Positions 17,127 through 26,010 of a stretch of DNA of 53,855 nucleotides are shown in pieces (within the stretch, counting starts at the first letter, position 1; each line of letters begins with the position of its first letter). Source of the DNA: Halioglobus japonicus. Its GTDB lineage: Bacteria > Pseudomonadota > Gammaproteobacteria > Pseudomonadales > Halieaceae. The stretch is from contig CACSIL010000013.1 in assembly GCA_902705825.1 (NCBI GenBank), positions 1 through 53,855 of the forward strand, given 5' to 3'. The notes under the pieces are model-generated. The model did no database searches. It was not told the DNA's origin and was given only the letters and a program-made list of their open reading frames with translations. The translations under genes were made by a program, and so were the position numbers.

Positions 17127-18353
17127 ATGACCGGCTGTCCGCATTTTGATCTCACCGCTCCGGAAACCTATCAGGGCGGCGTGCCGCGCGAGGTTTTCAA
17201 GTATCTACGCACTGAACAGCCGATTTACTGGCATGACGATCCGGAGACAGACACCGGGTTCTGGGCGGTGACACGCCAGAAAGACCTGGATTACATCTCC
17301 AAGAACCCGCTGTTGTTCTCCTCTGCGGAAAAGAGCTGCCTGCCCTGGGAATCCGACCCGGAGCGAATAGCGATAATGCGTCAGCAACTGATCAATATGG
17401 ACCCACCTCAGCACTTGAAATACCGGCGGCTTGTTCGAAACGCTTTTACCCCCAAAAATGTCGATAGCTACGAGCCGCGCTTTCGTGATGTCGCGAAGAA
17501 TATTGTCGAGCGTGCAGTGGCTGGCGGCGAGTGCGAATTTGTGGAAGATATCGCGGCGGAGTTGCCGTTGATTGCGATCTGCGAGTTGATGGGCGTGCCC
17601 ATCGATAGACGCAAGGATCTGTTCGAGTGGACCAATATCATGCTGGGTATGAATGACCCGGAACTGTCTACGTCGGAGGCAGACGGTGAGAACGCGATGG
17701 CCCAGATGTTTTTCCTGGCCCATGAATTGGCCGTCAAACATCGCGATAATCCGCAGGACGATATCGTGAACATACTTCTCAATGGTACGGTGGAAGATGA
17801 ACCGCTGACCGACGAGGAGTTCTGTCACTTCTTCCTGATGTTAATGGTCGCGGGGAATGAGACGACCCGCACCGTGACTGCGCAGGGTATGCGCTTGCTG
17901 ATGGAGCACCCCGAGCAGTACCAGATGCTGGTGGATAACCCGGATTTACTCGACGGAGCTATCGAAGAAATCCTGCGCTTTGATCCCGCGATTATCGCTT
18001 TTCGCCGCACCGCGATGGAAGACGTGGAAGTTAACGGGCAGCTTATCAAGAAGGGCGACAAGATAAACCTGTACTACGCTGCTGCCAGTTCGGATGAGGA
18101 TGTGTTCAGCGATGTCGACACCTTTGATATTTTGCGGTCGCAGCGCGAAGACGTGAAGAATGGTCACCGCGCATTCGGTATCGGCGAGCATTTTTGTATG
18201 GGTTCTCACCTCGCACGACTGGAGCTCAAGGTCATTTATGAGGAAATCCTGAAGCATATACGCAACCCGCGCTTGAAAGGCGACATTAATTGGCTGCGTT
18301 CCAGTTTTATACACGGCATCAAGAAAATGCCAATTGCATTTGATGTGGTGTGA
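17127..18353 (+). CDS. Cytochrome P450 resembling the CYP125/CYP142/CYP124 group
   Basis: This 408-residue P450 has the traits of steroid or isoprenoid side-chain hydroxylases of actinobacteria. These include LINMDPPQHLKYRRLV, the I-helix VAGNETTRT, IIAFRRTAMEDVEVNG, the heme loop FGIGEHFCMGSHLAR (Cys about 357) and a C-terminal SSFIHGIKKMPIAF. In the known family these enzymes oxidise the terminal methyl of sterol or branched alkyl chains. The start has AAAGGTAAAGAG upstream. The gene is convergent with the TetR gene, only 6 bp away, and its promoter carries a palindrome. Subfamily and substrate are inferred from remembered family motifs. Confidence 0.92.
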   Translation: MTGCPHFDLTAPETYQGGVPREVFKYLRTEQPIYWHDDPETDTGFWAVTRQKDLDYISKNPLLFSSAEKSCLPWESDPERIAIMRQQLINMDPPQHLKYRRLVRNAFTPKNVDSYEPRFRDVAKNIVERAVAGGECEFVEDIAAELPLIAICELMGVPIDRRKDLFEWTNIMLGMNDPELSTSEADGENAMAQMFFLAHELAVKHRDNPQDDIVNILLNGTVEDEPLTDEEFCHFFLMLMVAGNETTRTVTAQGMRLLMEHPEQYQMLVDNPDLLDGAIEEILRFDPAIIAFRRTAMEDVEVNGQLIKKGDKINLYYAAASSDEDVFSDVDTFDILRSQREDVKNGHRAFGIGEHFCMGSHLARLELKVIYEEILKHIRNPRLKGDINWLRSSFIHGIKKMPIAFDVV

Positions 18354-18359
18354 GCGTAT

Positions 18360-18995
18360 TTAGCTGCGCGTGAGCAGGTAGGTAATTGCCTCGCTAAGCG
18401 CGTCGCACTCCAGCTTTATCGCTTTCTTGGTTTTGACATTGCGCGGGTTGATTTCGTCGACCATACCGCGCAAGGTCGCAAACAGCAGGTGACGGGCGAT
18501 GTCGCTCTGCTGCGGCTCCTTGACCGTGTCTTCAAACAACTTGTGCCACAGTTGTGATGTTTTCCTTGCCCAGCGCGTTAGCTGTTTCTGCCCGTTAATG
18601 CTGGAGGTTTCGTCCTTGCCTGCGTTTCGCAGGATCGCGATACTCACCCGGTATTCTTTCTTGCTGACGAGTTTCCAGATAACGTCAATCAACTGCCGTA
18701 TGCGCGGTTGCAGCTCTTTGCTATCAAAGGTTGTTTCTTCCAGTGTGTTGCTGAAGTCATCAAAAATATAATCTATCACTGCCTGCAGTAGCCCATCCTT
18801 GTCACCAAAGTGGTACTGCAGTACGCCCCAACTTACGCCTGCCTCCTCGGCAATGCGGTTGGTGTGCGCGGCGTTAAATCCATCGCGATAGATGCAATGA
18901 ATGGCGGCCTGTATGACTTTTTCGCGGGTGGCTTCTCGCTTGCTGGGTTTTGGCTTTTTTGTCATGACCGTTTCCACGGATGTATGGGAGTGCAA
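18360..18995 (-). CDS. TetR/AcrR-family transcriptional regulator
   Basis: The 211-residue product has an N-terminal helix-turn-helix domain (about 20-65) with the TetR pattern REKVIQAAIHCIYRDGF, then TNRIAEEAGVSWGVLQYHFG and KDGLLQAV. The rest is an all-helical ligand-binding domain without motifs I recognise. A second possible start is the Met at 18965. The gene faces the P450 gene tail to tail, and its own promoter region (about 19004-19032) holds a palindrome like those upstream of the P450 and the LLM/SnoaL pair. It probably represses the surrounding catabolic genes until a substrate-derived ligand appears; this is inference. Confidence 0.92.
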   Translation of the reverse strand: MHSHTSVETVMTKKPKPSKREATREKVIQAAIHCIYRDGFNAAHTNRIAEEAGVSWGVLQYHFGDKDGLLQAVIDYIFDDFSNTLEETTFDSKELQPRIRQLIDVIWKLVSKKEYRVSIAILRNAGKDETSSINGQKQLTRWARKTSQLWHKLFEDTVKEPQQSDIARHLLFATLRGMVDEINPRNVKTKKAIKLECDALSEAITYLLTRS

Positions 18996-19003
18996 AGGGC
19001 TAA

Positions 19004-19032
19004 ACTATAAAATAGTGGTAACTATAAAACAA
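19004..19032 (-). promoter_or_regulatory. TetR gene promoter with overlapping palindrome
   Basis: On the minus strand TTGTTT (19032-19027), a 17-bp spacer and TATAGT (19009-19004) form a plausible promoter. The palindrome ACTAT-AAA-ATAGT (19004-19016) overlaps the -10, and a second ACTATA half-site lies at 19021-19026. Autoregulation by the TetR protein is likely. Confidence 0.45.
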
Positions 19033-19091
19033 TGGCTATATATTGACAGCTCACGCATTATACATTGCCTATTGCATTACAGGTGTACGCT

Positions 19092-20345
19092 TTGAGCAAT
19101 AAAAACTTGATCAGATTCAGCCGCCTTCAGCTGGCCCAATTGGGTCGTGAATACATGCTCTGCTCTCAGTTCAATAGCAGAACCGGTTATGCGGCCCTGC
19201 GGATAAACCACGGCGATGAAGCATATAAAGAGGTTGCGATCGCCAATTGGATGGGTGCCAGCCCGGTGTATACACGTCGCATGCAAAAGGCCATGGGCTT
19301 TGCGGGCGGCGCCGACGTGGCAACGATTTTCAAGGGTCTGCAACTCGAATGCGGCTTTACCCACCAGTATTTTGATGTGCACTTTGAGGTGACTGCGCCA
19401 GACAGTGGCCGCTTCTGGCTCAAGAGTTGTGGGCCGCTATTGGAGACCGAGCCGCGAGGTGCCGATGCCGTGAAGGTGATGTGCCACGATATTGAAGACC
19501 CCACTTTTAACGCCACCGCTGTAGCAACCAACGCGCGCGCCCGCATGGTGCCGGTACACCGGCCGCCGCGCGTTCCGGCAGACAGGGTGCCGCACTGCGA
19601 GTGGACAGTGTTTATTGATCCAGAGGCCGAGGCGGTTCCGGAGCCCGAGATCGCCCAGGTGATGAGCGCCACCGAACTTGCGAATGTCGTTATCGAGCGC
19701 GTACAGGGCACTGAGCCCGGCGGGCTGGATGACTACTGCGGCGCGCTATTTGAGCAACTGCATCTGGAGCAGCTTTCACATGCGGCGCTGGCGGTGGTCT
19801 GCAGAGAACTGGCTGTACAGGTGCACCTGTTGGTCACAGGTCTGCTCTACTCTGTAGCGCAACGCTACGGTGACGCAGCGGCCCTGGCTGTCGGAGAATT
19901 TCAGATGACAGGGAGCAGTTGGGTCATGAGTAGCCGGTTGAGTGAATGGTTGGGCTGCAAGGACACGGGCATAGATGGCATTATAGCCGTGCTCGACGTT
20001 CATCCGGCATTCCAGCCCAGTGAATACTGGTCTGTCGAATTGACGCGATTGTCAGATGAGCGCGCACGTATTGCCATACTGGAGTGTCCCGCCAGCGCAG
20101 AGACATTGCCCTACAGCTGGTTTGCGCTTCTCGCACGCGGGATGAGCGGCGGACTGGATGGGCTTGTAAAAGGCGTTGACCCGCGCGCCCGCATCCTCGC
20201 CTGCGAGGACAGGGATCTGGCCTGGGATATTGTTATAGACGAGGTCAGCGAAGTGCTCGAAGAGCCGCTCGCGGTGCAGGTGGCCAAGGGTACAGTGCTG
20301 TATCAAACGCAACTGGAGGATCGTATCCCATTGCTACAGGTGTAA
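19092..20345 (+). CDS. Conserved protein of unknown function next to the TetR gene
   Basis: I do not recognise a named family. The product of about 417 residues is soluble, with no signal peptide or membrane helix. It contains WMGASPVYTRRMQKAMGF, a block FWLKSCGPLLETEPRG, then VMCHDIEDPTFNATA and HRPPRVPAD. A mostly helical C-terminal half follows, ending ILACEDRDLAWDIVID. The Cys-His-Asp cluster in the middle suggests a metal or catalytic site. The start is uncertain. TTG at 19092 has AGGTG six bases before it; a TTG at 19065 is also open. It is divergent from the TetR gene across a short control region with AT-rich palindromes, so it is probably regulated with the P450 genes. Confidence 0.75.
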   Translation: MSNKNLIRFSRLQLAQLGREYMLCSQFNSRTGYAALRINHGDEAYKEVAIANWMGASPVYTRRMQKAMGFAGGADVATIFKGLQLECGFTHQYFDVHFEVTAPDSGRFWLKSCGPLLETEPRGADAVKVMCHDIEDPTFNATAVATNARARMVPVHRPPRVPADRVPHCEWTVFIDPEAEAVPEPEIAQVMSATELANVVIERVQGTEPGGLDDYCGALFEQLHLEQLSHAALAVVCRELAVQVHLLVTGLLYSVAQRYGDAAALAVGEFQMTGSSWVMSSRLSEWLGCKDTGIDGIIAVLDVHPAFQPSEYWSVELTRLSDERARIAILECPASAETLPYSWFALLARGMSGGLDGLVKGVDPRARILACEDRDLAWDIVIDEVSEVLEEPLAVQVAKGTVLYQTQLEDRIPLLQV

Positions 20346-20427
20346 GTCGGGCGCATACAGCCCTTGCTGGCGCAGTGTGATAGGGTTGCAGCCGAACAGG
20401 AATCTACGCACCAAAGAAGACAGCAAC

Positions 20428-21981
20428 ATGAAAAAACCGGCACTATCTCTTCTCGCTATTTTTACTCTGGCCAGCGCGCTCACGACCATCGATGTCCGCG
20501 CCGCCTCAACCTATTCTCCCGGCGGCTGGTCGACATTGCACCAGGATGCGGGTAACAGGCGTGCGGTGGATACCGATGTACTGTCCCGTGAATACGCCAG
20601 CTGGCACGCGCTAGCGAATGCGTCGATACTGACAGCCCCCGTCATCAGCCCCGACGGTAAGGCGATGTACTTCACCACGGGTTTGCCTGAGGGTAATAGC
20701 AATCTGTATGCGTATACCTTAACAGGCACACCGCTGTGGCACTCCGCACCCTGGAGCGGCGCAAGTGACGGTGTCGATCCCTGCGCCATCCTTTCCAGCC
20801 CCATCGTCGATGCGCAGGGCGATATTTATATCGGTGACTGCAATCAGGTGTTTGCGTACACAGCGAAGGGTGAAGTGAAATGGGTTATTGACCTGCCACC
20901 GCTGGCGGAGGGCGACTGGGTTGCAGCGGGTGATCATCCGGTCAATGCCTTCACCACAGCAGCATTTACCACCGACGGAAAACTGCTGGGTGTGACGAAT
21001 TTTGGCGACGTGCTGATCATAGATCGCGCTACCGGTCGTACACTCAATCAACCCTATCGGTTGCCCGGATTACTGCCGCCCTATGCCACGACAGTCGCGA
21101 TGCCCGACAGTGTGCTGGGCGATGGACTGATGGATCCCGCGTTCCGGGAGTGGGCCTGGCAATTGATATTCGGTGGCAGTATGCGCTCTGCGAATACTCC
21201 TGCGGTGGCGAGGAATGGCCGTATATTTGTCGTGGGCAGCGGCGCGCAGGAAGGGCAGGGGTCACTCTATGCGTTGGATGTGATCCGCTCTGCCTCTGCC
21301 TTGACACTGAAGGAGGCGTTTGTCACCAGTATCGGGCTTGGCAGCGGCTCCAGCCCCGCGCTTTCACCGGCGGAGGATCGCGTGTATGTGAGTGATGAGG
21401 AGGGCTGGTTCTACAGCATAGACGCCGTCAGCGGTGCCATCGCCTGGAAGGTGAAAACCAATGCTGCTGCCGGTGCTGCAGCTGTTGGTAGGGACGGCAC
21501 TATCTATGCATTGCAGTCGCACGCTCCGGCTGTTGTGGCGATCGATCCAGATGGCGTCATTCTATGGCAGAGTAATTTTTCCAAGGTGTTGCCCGAACGA
21601 CTGCCTTCATCCTGGGTGTTCGGTGACCCGGTTGCCACCGGCAACGGCAACCCAATGGTGACTCGCGATGCTGTGCTGGTGCCCGTTGTCTACGGCTACA
21701 CTATCCCGCTTCTGGGGTTTACCGCGCCCGTGCAGTCCGTGGTTGCAGCGCTTGATCTGAAAACCGGTGAGGCCGTGCGTGATCTGGTCACTCTACCGGG
21801 CGATTCCAGCGGTATTACAGCCGTGCTGCCCAACGGTACGATCATTAGCAGTATTGGCGATGTGCTGACATCGGCCGTCAGCCCGCTAAAACCGCTGGTA
21901 GATATGCTGCTGCCGGGAGATCTTCGAATGATGGACTCCACCGGTGGTGTGCAGGTAGCGCTGCCGGTCGCCTCGCAGTAG
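20428..21981 (+). CDS. Secreted PQQ-type beta-propeller repeat protein
   Basis: The 517-residue product has a clear signal peptide (MKKPALSLLAIFTLASA to VRAAS). A beta-propeller follows, built of repeats of the PQQ/quinoprotein kind such as GDIYIGDCNQVFAYTAKGEV, DRVYVSDEEGWFYSIDAVSG and GTIYALQSHAPAVVAIDPDG. I do not see the full set of quinoprotein dehydrogenase catalytic residues, so it may be a binding or scaffold protein rather than an alcohol dehydrogenase. The ATG at 20428 is chosen because the signal peptide starts there; an upstream in-frame ATG at 20377 adds 17 polar residues. It lies 11 bp before a lipoprotein metallopeptidase gene and is probably cotranscribed with it. Confidence 0.82.
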   Translation: MKKPALSLLAIFTLASALTTIDVRAASTYSPGGWSTLHQDAGNRRAVDTDVLSREYASWHALANASILTAPVISPDGKAMYFTTGLPEGNSNLYAYTLTGTPLWHSAPWSGASDGVDPCAILSSPIVDAQGDIYIGDCNQVFAYTAKGEVKWVIDLPPLAEGDWVAAGDHPVNAFTTAAFTTDGKLLGVTNFGDVLIIDRATGRTLNQPYRLPGLLPPYATTVAMPDSVLGDGLMDPAFREWAWQLIFGGSMRSANTPAVARNGRIFVVGSGAQEGQGSLYALDVIRSASALTLKEAFVTSIGLGSGSSPALSPAEDRVYVSDEEGWFYSIDAVSGAIAWKVKTNAAAGAAAVGRDGTIYALQSHAPAVVAIDPDGVILWQSNFSKVLPERLPSSWVFGDPVATGNGNPMVTRDAVLVPVVYGYTIPLLGFTAPVQSVVAALDLKTGEAVRDLVTLPGDSSGITAVLPNGTIISSIGDVLTSAVSPLKPLVDMLLPGDLRMMDSTGGVQVALPVASQ

Positions 21982-21992
21982 TTGTCAGCGCT

Positions 21993-23069
21993 ATGGGTAT
22001 TATCGAAAGAATATGTCTTATCGCGGTGCTGGGCATGGTCGCGGCCTGCAATGATATGCAGTACTACACGCAGTCGGTACAAGGTCATCTGGAAATCGTC
22101 GGCCAGGCGACAGATATCGAGCAGTTACTCGTGGACGACAGCCTGGCCCCGCAGGTACGCGAAAAACTCGTGCTGGTGTTGCAGGCGCGTGAGTTTGCCG
22201 TTGAAGGCCTCCATCTGTCAGTCAACGACAGCTATACCGAGTATGTGGATCTCAAGCGCGGTTATGTCGTCGAAAACTTGTATGCTGCTGAGGAATTCTC
22301 CACGCAACTGTATACATGGTGCTACCCCATTATCGGCTGCGCCGGTTACCGTGGGTATTTTGATGTGGCAATGTTGCAGCGTTATCGCGATGTCCTGATC
22401 GAGCAGGGCTACGACACTTACGTCGGCCATGTGACGGCCTATTCCACGCTGGGCTGGTTTGATGATCCGGTTCTCAACACCTTTGTTGCACTGCCGGACT
22501 ACCGGCTGGTTGGGCTGATCTTTCACGAGTTGGCGCACCAGCAACTGTATATCGATGACGATACAGTTTTTAACGAATCTTTTGCCACAGCGGTTGAGCA
22601 GGCCGGGTTGGAGCTGTTTTACGCAGACGGCGACGATGCGAATCAGCTGGGCAACTACCGGGCCTACCGCAAACGCGTAAATCAACTGGTGAGTATGGCG
22701 GCACAGGCCAGGGAGGAGCTGGAAGGTCTTTATCAGCAGCCGCTTTCTGTTAAGAACAAGCGGCAGCAAAAGGCGCAGGTGTTGCGGCAGCTGGATCATC
22801 AATATGCAATGCTGATGAATAATCAGGCAGCGGATGCGCCAGTGCCGGTTGAGTTCAACAATGCCCGGCTGGGTGCGATGGCGGCTTATCATCAGCAGGT
22901 GCCTGCGTTTCTGCAGATACTGGCAAGTCACCAACGGGACTTTGTGCCGTTCTATGCGCATGTCAAAAGGCTCGGCCAGTTGCCAGCAGAAGAGAGGGCG
23001 CGGTGCCTTGAATCGTGGGGAGAGAAAGCGCGCGTCAGCGAGACAGTTGTCCCAGCTCTCTGCCGGTAG
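21993..23069 (+). CDS. Putative aminopeptidase lipoprotein (COG4324 family)
   Basis: The 358-residue product begins with a short lipoprotein signal ending AVLGMVAAC, so it is probably attached to a membrane. The central zinc-peptidase motif is IFHELAHQQLYIDDD, followed by FNESFATAVEQAG, which supplies the distal Glu ligand. The same pair defines the COG4324 predicted aminopeptidases. The N-terminal region with QSVQGHLEIVGQATDIEQLL is also typical of the family. The start has no strong ribosome site, but the preceding gene ends only 11 bp upstream, so coupling is possible. Substrates of this family are not well defined. It converges with the LLM oxidoreductase gene. Confidence 0.88.
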   Translation: MGIIERICLIAVLGMVAACNDMQYYTQSVQGHLEIVGQATDIEQLLVDDSLAPQVREKLVLVLQAREFAVEGLHLSVNDSYTEYVDLKRGYVVENLYAAEEFSTQLYTWCYPIIGCAGYRGYFDVAMLQRYRDVLIEQGYDTYVGHVTAYSTLGWFDDPVLNTFVALPDYRLVGLIFHELAHQQLYIDDDTVFNESFATAVEQAGLELFYADGDDANQLGNYRAYRKRVNQLVSMAAQAREELEGLYQQPLSVKNKRQQKAQVLRQLDHQYAMLMNNQAADAPVPVEFNNARLGAMAAYHQQVPAFLQILASHQRDFVPFYAHVKRLGQLPAEERARCLESWGEKARVSETVVPALCR

Positions 23070-23089
23070 ACGTCGCGCTTACTCGCCAG

Positions 23090-23953
23090 CTAGTGCGGCA
23101 GAAACTGCTTGGCAAAAGCCTCAATTCGCCTTTTCTTCTCGTCGATGCCAGACAGCGCAGTGCGACCGTCCTCGTTCAGGAAGTTACAGCCATTCACCAT
23201 GGTGACGCCAGCGGCCTCCAGACGCTCATGTGTGCCGTCGCCCGGATTCTTGACGCCTGTCCAGATGTCGAATGGTTTGGCGCTGCAGTTCTGCTCTTCG
23301 CGCACGGCGCGCAGCGTTGCAAGCAGTGGGTAGATCTCGTCCTCATCGTGTGAGGTGGCCATCCAGCCATCGAAACGGCAGGCTCGGCGCATTGCGGCAG
23401 GGGCATAACCGCCTATCATGATAGGCAGTGGCCGGCGGGTGCCCGGTGACATTTTGACCGGAGGGATGTCGTAGTACTGGCCGTGGAACTCTGTCATTTC
23501 TCCCGACAGCAGACTGGGAATAATCTCCAGCATTTCGTCTGCGCGCTTGCCCCGTGTGTGGAAATCCTGTCCTGTCATTTCGAACTCTGCTTTCTGCCAG
23601 CCCACACCCGCTCCGAGTGTAATTCTGTCATTTGACAGCACCGCTGCAGTAGAGAGTGCTTTGGCCGCGCTCAGCGGGTCGCGCAGTGGCAGTATGTAAA
23701 TGGTAGAGAGGAAGTGTAATCGTGTTGTGGCCTGCGCCAGTGCGGCGGTCACTACCCAGGGATCGGGCCAGTGGGTGTCCGGGTTCCAGAAAATATTGCC
23801 ACTGTCACGGTACAGGTACTCATCGACCTGATCCTTGGTGGTTATCAGGTGGTCGCCGTAGGACACACCGTGAAAGCCGAGGTCCTCGCAGAACGTTGCC
23901 AGTTCCACCATTTGGTCCATCTCTACAAAGGCCAGTGACTGCCAGAACTTCAT
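23090..23953 (-). CDS. LLM-class flavin or F420-dependent oxidoreductase
   Basis: This 287-residue luciferase-like monooxygenase-fold protein uses a reduced flavin or F420. Typical blocks are VELATFCEDLGFHGVSYGDH, TRLHFLSTIYILPLRDPLSAAKA, DRITLGAGVGWQKAEFE, RGKRADEMLEII and RPLPIMIGGYAPAAMRRA. The group includes F420-dependent enzymes of mycobacteria and relatives in P450-rich gammaproteobacterial clusters. The ATG has GGGAG six bases upstream. It is divergent from the SnoaL/CYP51-like operon, and a palindrome lies between them, so both are probably under one regulator. The substrate is unknown. Confidence 0.87.
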   Translation of the reverse strand: MKFWQSLAFVEMDQMVELATFCEDLGFHGVSYGDHLITTKDQVDEYLYRDSGNIFWNPDTHWPDPWVVTAALAQATTRLHFLSTIYILPLRDPLSAAKALSTAAVLSNDRITLGAGVGWQKAEFEMTGQDFHTRGKRADEMLEIIPSLLSGEMTEFHGQYYDIPPVKMSPGTRRPLPIMIGGYAPAAMRRACRFDGWMATSHDEDEIYPLLATLRAVREEQNCSAKPFDIWTGVKNPGDGTHERLEAAGVTMVNGCNFLNEDGRTALSGIDEKKRRIEAFAKQFLPH

Positions 23954-24062
23954 CGACTACTCCCTGATAAACGTTGTCAGCCGGGCGGGCCAGAAGCCGC
24001 TCGGATCGCGTGAGCAGGTGCTGGCTATGCGTTGATTGCAAGGCATCCGAGCTGCTCTGGAT

Positions 24063-24096
24063 TATAGTTGAAACTATATATTAACTCGGCTATGGT
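24063..24096 (+). promoter_or_regulatory. Promoter and palindromic operator of the CYP51-like operon
   Basis: TATAGTT-GA-AACTATA (24063-24078) is a perfect 16-bp inverted repeat. It overlaps TTGAAA (24068-24073), which with a 17-bp spacer and TATGGT (24091-24096) makes a plausible rightward promoter for the operon starting at 24152. The site also lies upstream of the divergent LLM gene. Its TATAGT/ACTATA half-sites match those at the TetR gene and the first upstream P450 promoter. Confidence 0.5.
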
Positions 24097-24151
24097 GGCT
24101 TTCATAGGTGGATTTCCCCAGCGTGGGGCTTGAATTGTAAGAGGTGATTGC

Positions 24152-24658
24152 ATGTCCGGGTACAGCCGTGAAGAAATGGAAGAGATGATGCGCCGCTGGT
24201 TGGCGGTGAATGATAAGGCAGAGCAAGAGGGCAACTGGCGTCATCTTGCGGATTACTATACCGAGGACTGCCTCTACGGCTGGGATACCCCCAACGGCAA
24301 ATATGAATTTACCGGCCGTGAAACCATACGTGAGACCTGTGTCGGCGCGGCGATGGACCCGTACAAGGGCTGGACATATCCCTACGATAAAATGGTGATT
24401 GATGAAACGCGCGGCACCGCAATGGCGACATGGTGGCAGACACCTCCCGGCGCACCGGTGCGCGAGGACGGTTCTTTGATGAGAGTGATAGGTGCTTCCT
24501 ATTTCAAGTATGGCGGCAACTACCAGTGGAGCGAGCAGTTGGATTTGTATGACTACACTAATATCACCAATTTGATCAAGGAATGTGTCGATAAGGGAAT
24601 TCTCAAGGAGATGCCTGTTATGTCCAGTGAGCAGGTAACAGAGGGGGACAAGTCGTGA
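24152..24658 (+). CDS. SnoaL-like / NTF2-fold protein
   Basis: The 168-residue product fits the NTF2-like cone fold: an N-terminal helix pair (MEEMMRRWLAVNDKAEQEGN), then WRHLADYYTEDCLYGWDTPN and later strands with GTAMATWWQTPP and ASYFKYGGNYQWSEQLDLYD. Members act as small cyclases, isomerases or dehydratases, including ketosteroid isomerase relatives. AGAGGTGA precedes the ATG. The stop overlaps the GTG of the next P450 by 4 bp, so the two are translationally coupled. A role in the same pathway as the CYP51-like enzyme is inferred. No catalytic residues can be assigned with confidence. Confidence 0.83.
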   Translation: MSGYSREEMEEMMRRWLAVNDKAEQEGNWRHLADYYTEDCLYGWDTPNGKYEFTGRETIRETCVGAAMDPYKGWTYPYDKMVIDETRGTAMATWWQTPPGAPVREDGSLMRVIGASYFKYGGNYQWSEQLDLYDYTNITNLIKECVDKGILKEMPVMSSEQVTEGDKS

Positions 24659-26001
24659 GCGAACACGCAGCTGCTGCGTTGAAACTGCCGCCGCGGGTGA
24701 GCGGCGAGAAGCCCGAGATCGGGCATATGGAAGAGTTTGGGGTTAACTTCGCGCGCTTTCTGATGCGTTGTAATGCCGAGTGTGGTGAGCTGGCGGAATT
24801 CAATATGGGTGGCCAGCAAACTGTCTTGATGAGCGGCCCCGAAGCGCAGGAGGCGTTTTTAAAAACTCTGGATTTAAAACTGAGTCGCGCCGCCGCCTAC
24901 CAGGCCACCGTGCCGGTGTTTGGTAAAGGTGTGATCTTTGATGCTCCGCCGGAGAAAATGAAAACCCAGCTAAAGATTCAGGTGGACGCACTGCGTTACC
25001 AGAACATGAAAAGCTACTCTACTATCATCTCCAAAGAAGTAGAGGACTGGGTTGCCAGCTGGGGCGATGAGGGCGAGCTGGATTTTCTCGACGAGTTCCT
25101 GCGCCTGACACTGAATACCGCGACGCATTGCCTGTTAGGTGCGGATTTTCGTTACCAGTTAACCGATGAATTCAGAGAGCTTTACCACGCGCTGGAAAAG
25201 GGCCTGCAGGCGATCGCATTTGTCGATCCCTATATGCAGCAACCGATCTTTGATGCACGGGATAAAGCCCGTGAACGGCTGCAGGAACTGATAGGCGGCA
25301 TTATTGCTGAGCGACGCGCCAATGACGGTGTCGCCTACGGCGATGCGCTGGAAACATTTATGGCGGGTACATACGCCGACGGCAGTCACCTCGATGACAA
25401 TGAGATCACCGGGTTGGTCATCGCCACCATGTTCGCCGGCCACCACACCAGTTCGGGCACCGCGACGTGGACGCTGACCGAATTGGCGCGCCAGCAACCG
25501 TATGCCGATGAGGTGCTGCAGGAACTGCAGGCGTTGTTTGGAGACGGCACGCCGATCACGTTTGAATCGCTGCGCGAGATTCCACGGCTGGAGCGCTTTA
25601 TCGAGGAAGTGCTGCGTTTGCATCCGCCTCTTATTCTTTTGATGCGCCGTGTGATCGAGGATATCGACTACAACGGCACCCTGATAGCAGCCGGTAAGAC
25701 AGTGGCGATTTCCACTTTCGGTTCGCATCGCAATACGGACTATTTCCCCGACCCGGAGCGCTTTGACCCGCACCGGCCCAAGCCCGACACACTGTTTGCC
25801 TATATTCCGTTCGGCGGTGGCCCGCACAAATGTGCGGGCAATGCCTTTGCCATGATGCAGTTGAAGGCGATTTTTGCGGCCCTGCTGCCGCGCTACGAGT
25901 TTGAACTGGTCGATCCGGACGAGAGTTATCAGGATGATTTTTCTGCGATGGTTCTCAAACCCAGTGGGCCGTGCCGCCTGCGCTACCGGAAACGCTGTTA
26001 G
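24655..26001 (+). CDS. CYP51-like cytochrome P450 (sterol 14-demethylase related)
   Basis: The 448-residue product resembles mycobacterial CYP51 along most of its length. It has the B'-C region AAYQATVPVFGKGVIFDA (the CYP51 YxxxxPxFGxGVxxD signature), the I-helix FAGHHTSSGTATWTL, EEVLRLHPPLILLMRR and the heme loop FGGGPHKCAGNAFA (Cys about 393). CYP51 removes the 14-alpha methyl group of sterols; relatives may act on other polycyclic lipids. A GTG start overlaps the SnoaL stop. A 3Fe-4S ferredoxin follows 9 bp downstream and an SDR follows that, an order similar to the cyp51 locus of Mycobacterium tuberculosis. No squalene cyclase or other sterol synthesis gene is in the window, so the natural substrate is open. 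Confidence 0.88.
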   Translation: MSEHAAAALKLPPRVSGEKPEIGHMEEFGVNFARFLMRCNAECGELAEFNMGGQQTVLMSGPEAQEAFLKTLDLKLSRAAAYQATVPVFGKGVIFDAPPEKMKTQLKIQVDALRYQNMKSYSTIISKEVEDWVASWGDEGELDFLDEFLRLTLNTATHCLLGADFRYQLTDEFRELYHALEKGLQAIAFVDPYMQQPIFDARDKARERLQELIGGIIAERRANDGVAYGDALETFMAGTYADGSHLDDNEITGLVIATMFAGHHTSSGTATWTLTELARQQPYADEVLQELQALFGDGTPITFESLREIPRLERFIEEVLRLHPPLILLMRRVIEDIDYNGTLIAAGKTVAISTFGSHRNTDYFPDPERFDPHRPKPDTLFAYIPFGGGPHKCAGNAFAMMQLKAIFAALLPRYEFELVDPDESYQDDFSAMVLKPSGPCRLRYRKRC

Positions 26002-26010
26002 GCTAAGGGT

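Noticed and set aside
22218..22961. A 247-codon minus-strand frame opposite the COG4324 peptidase
   Set aside because: The HExxH peptidase on the plus strand explains the region; the antisense product is rich in Arg, His, Gln and Leu and has no motif.
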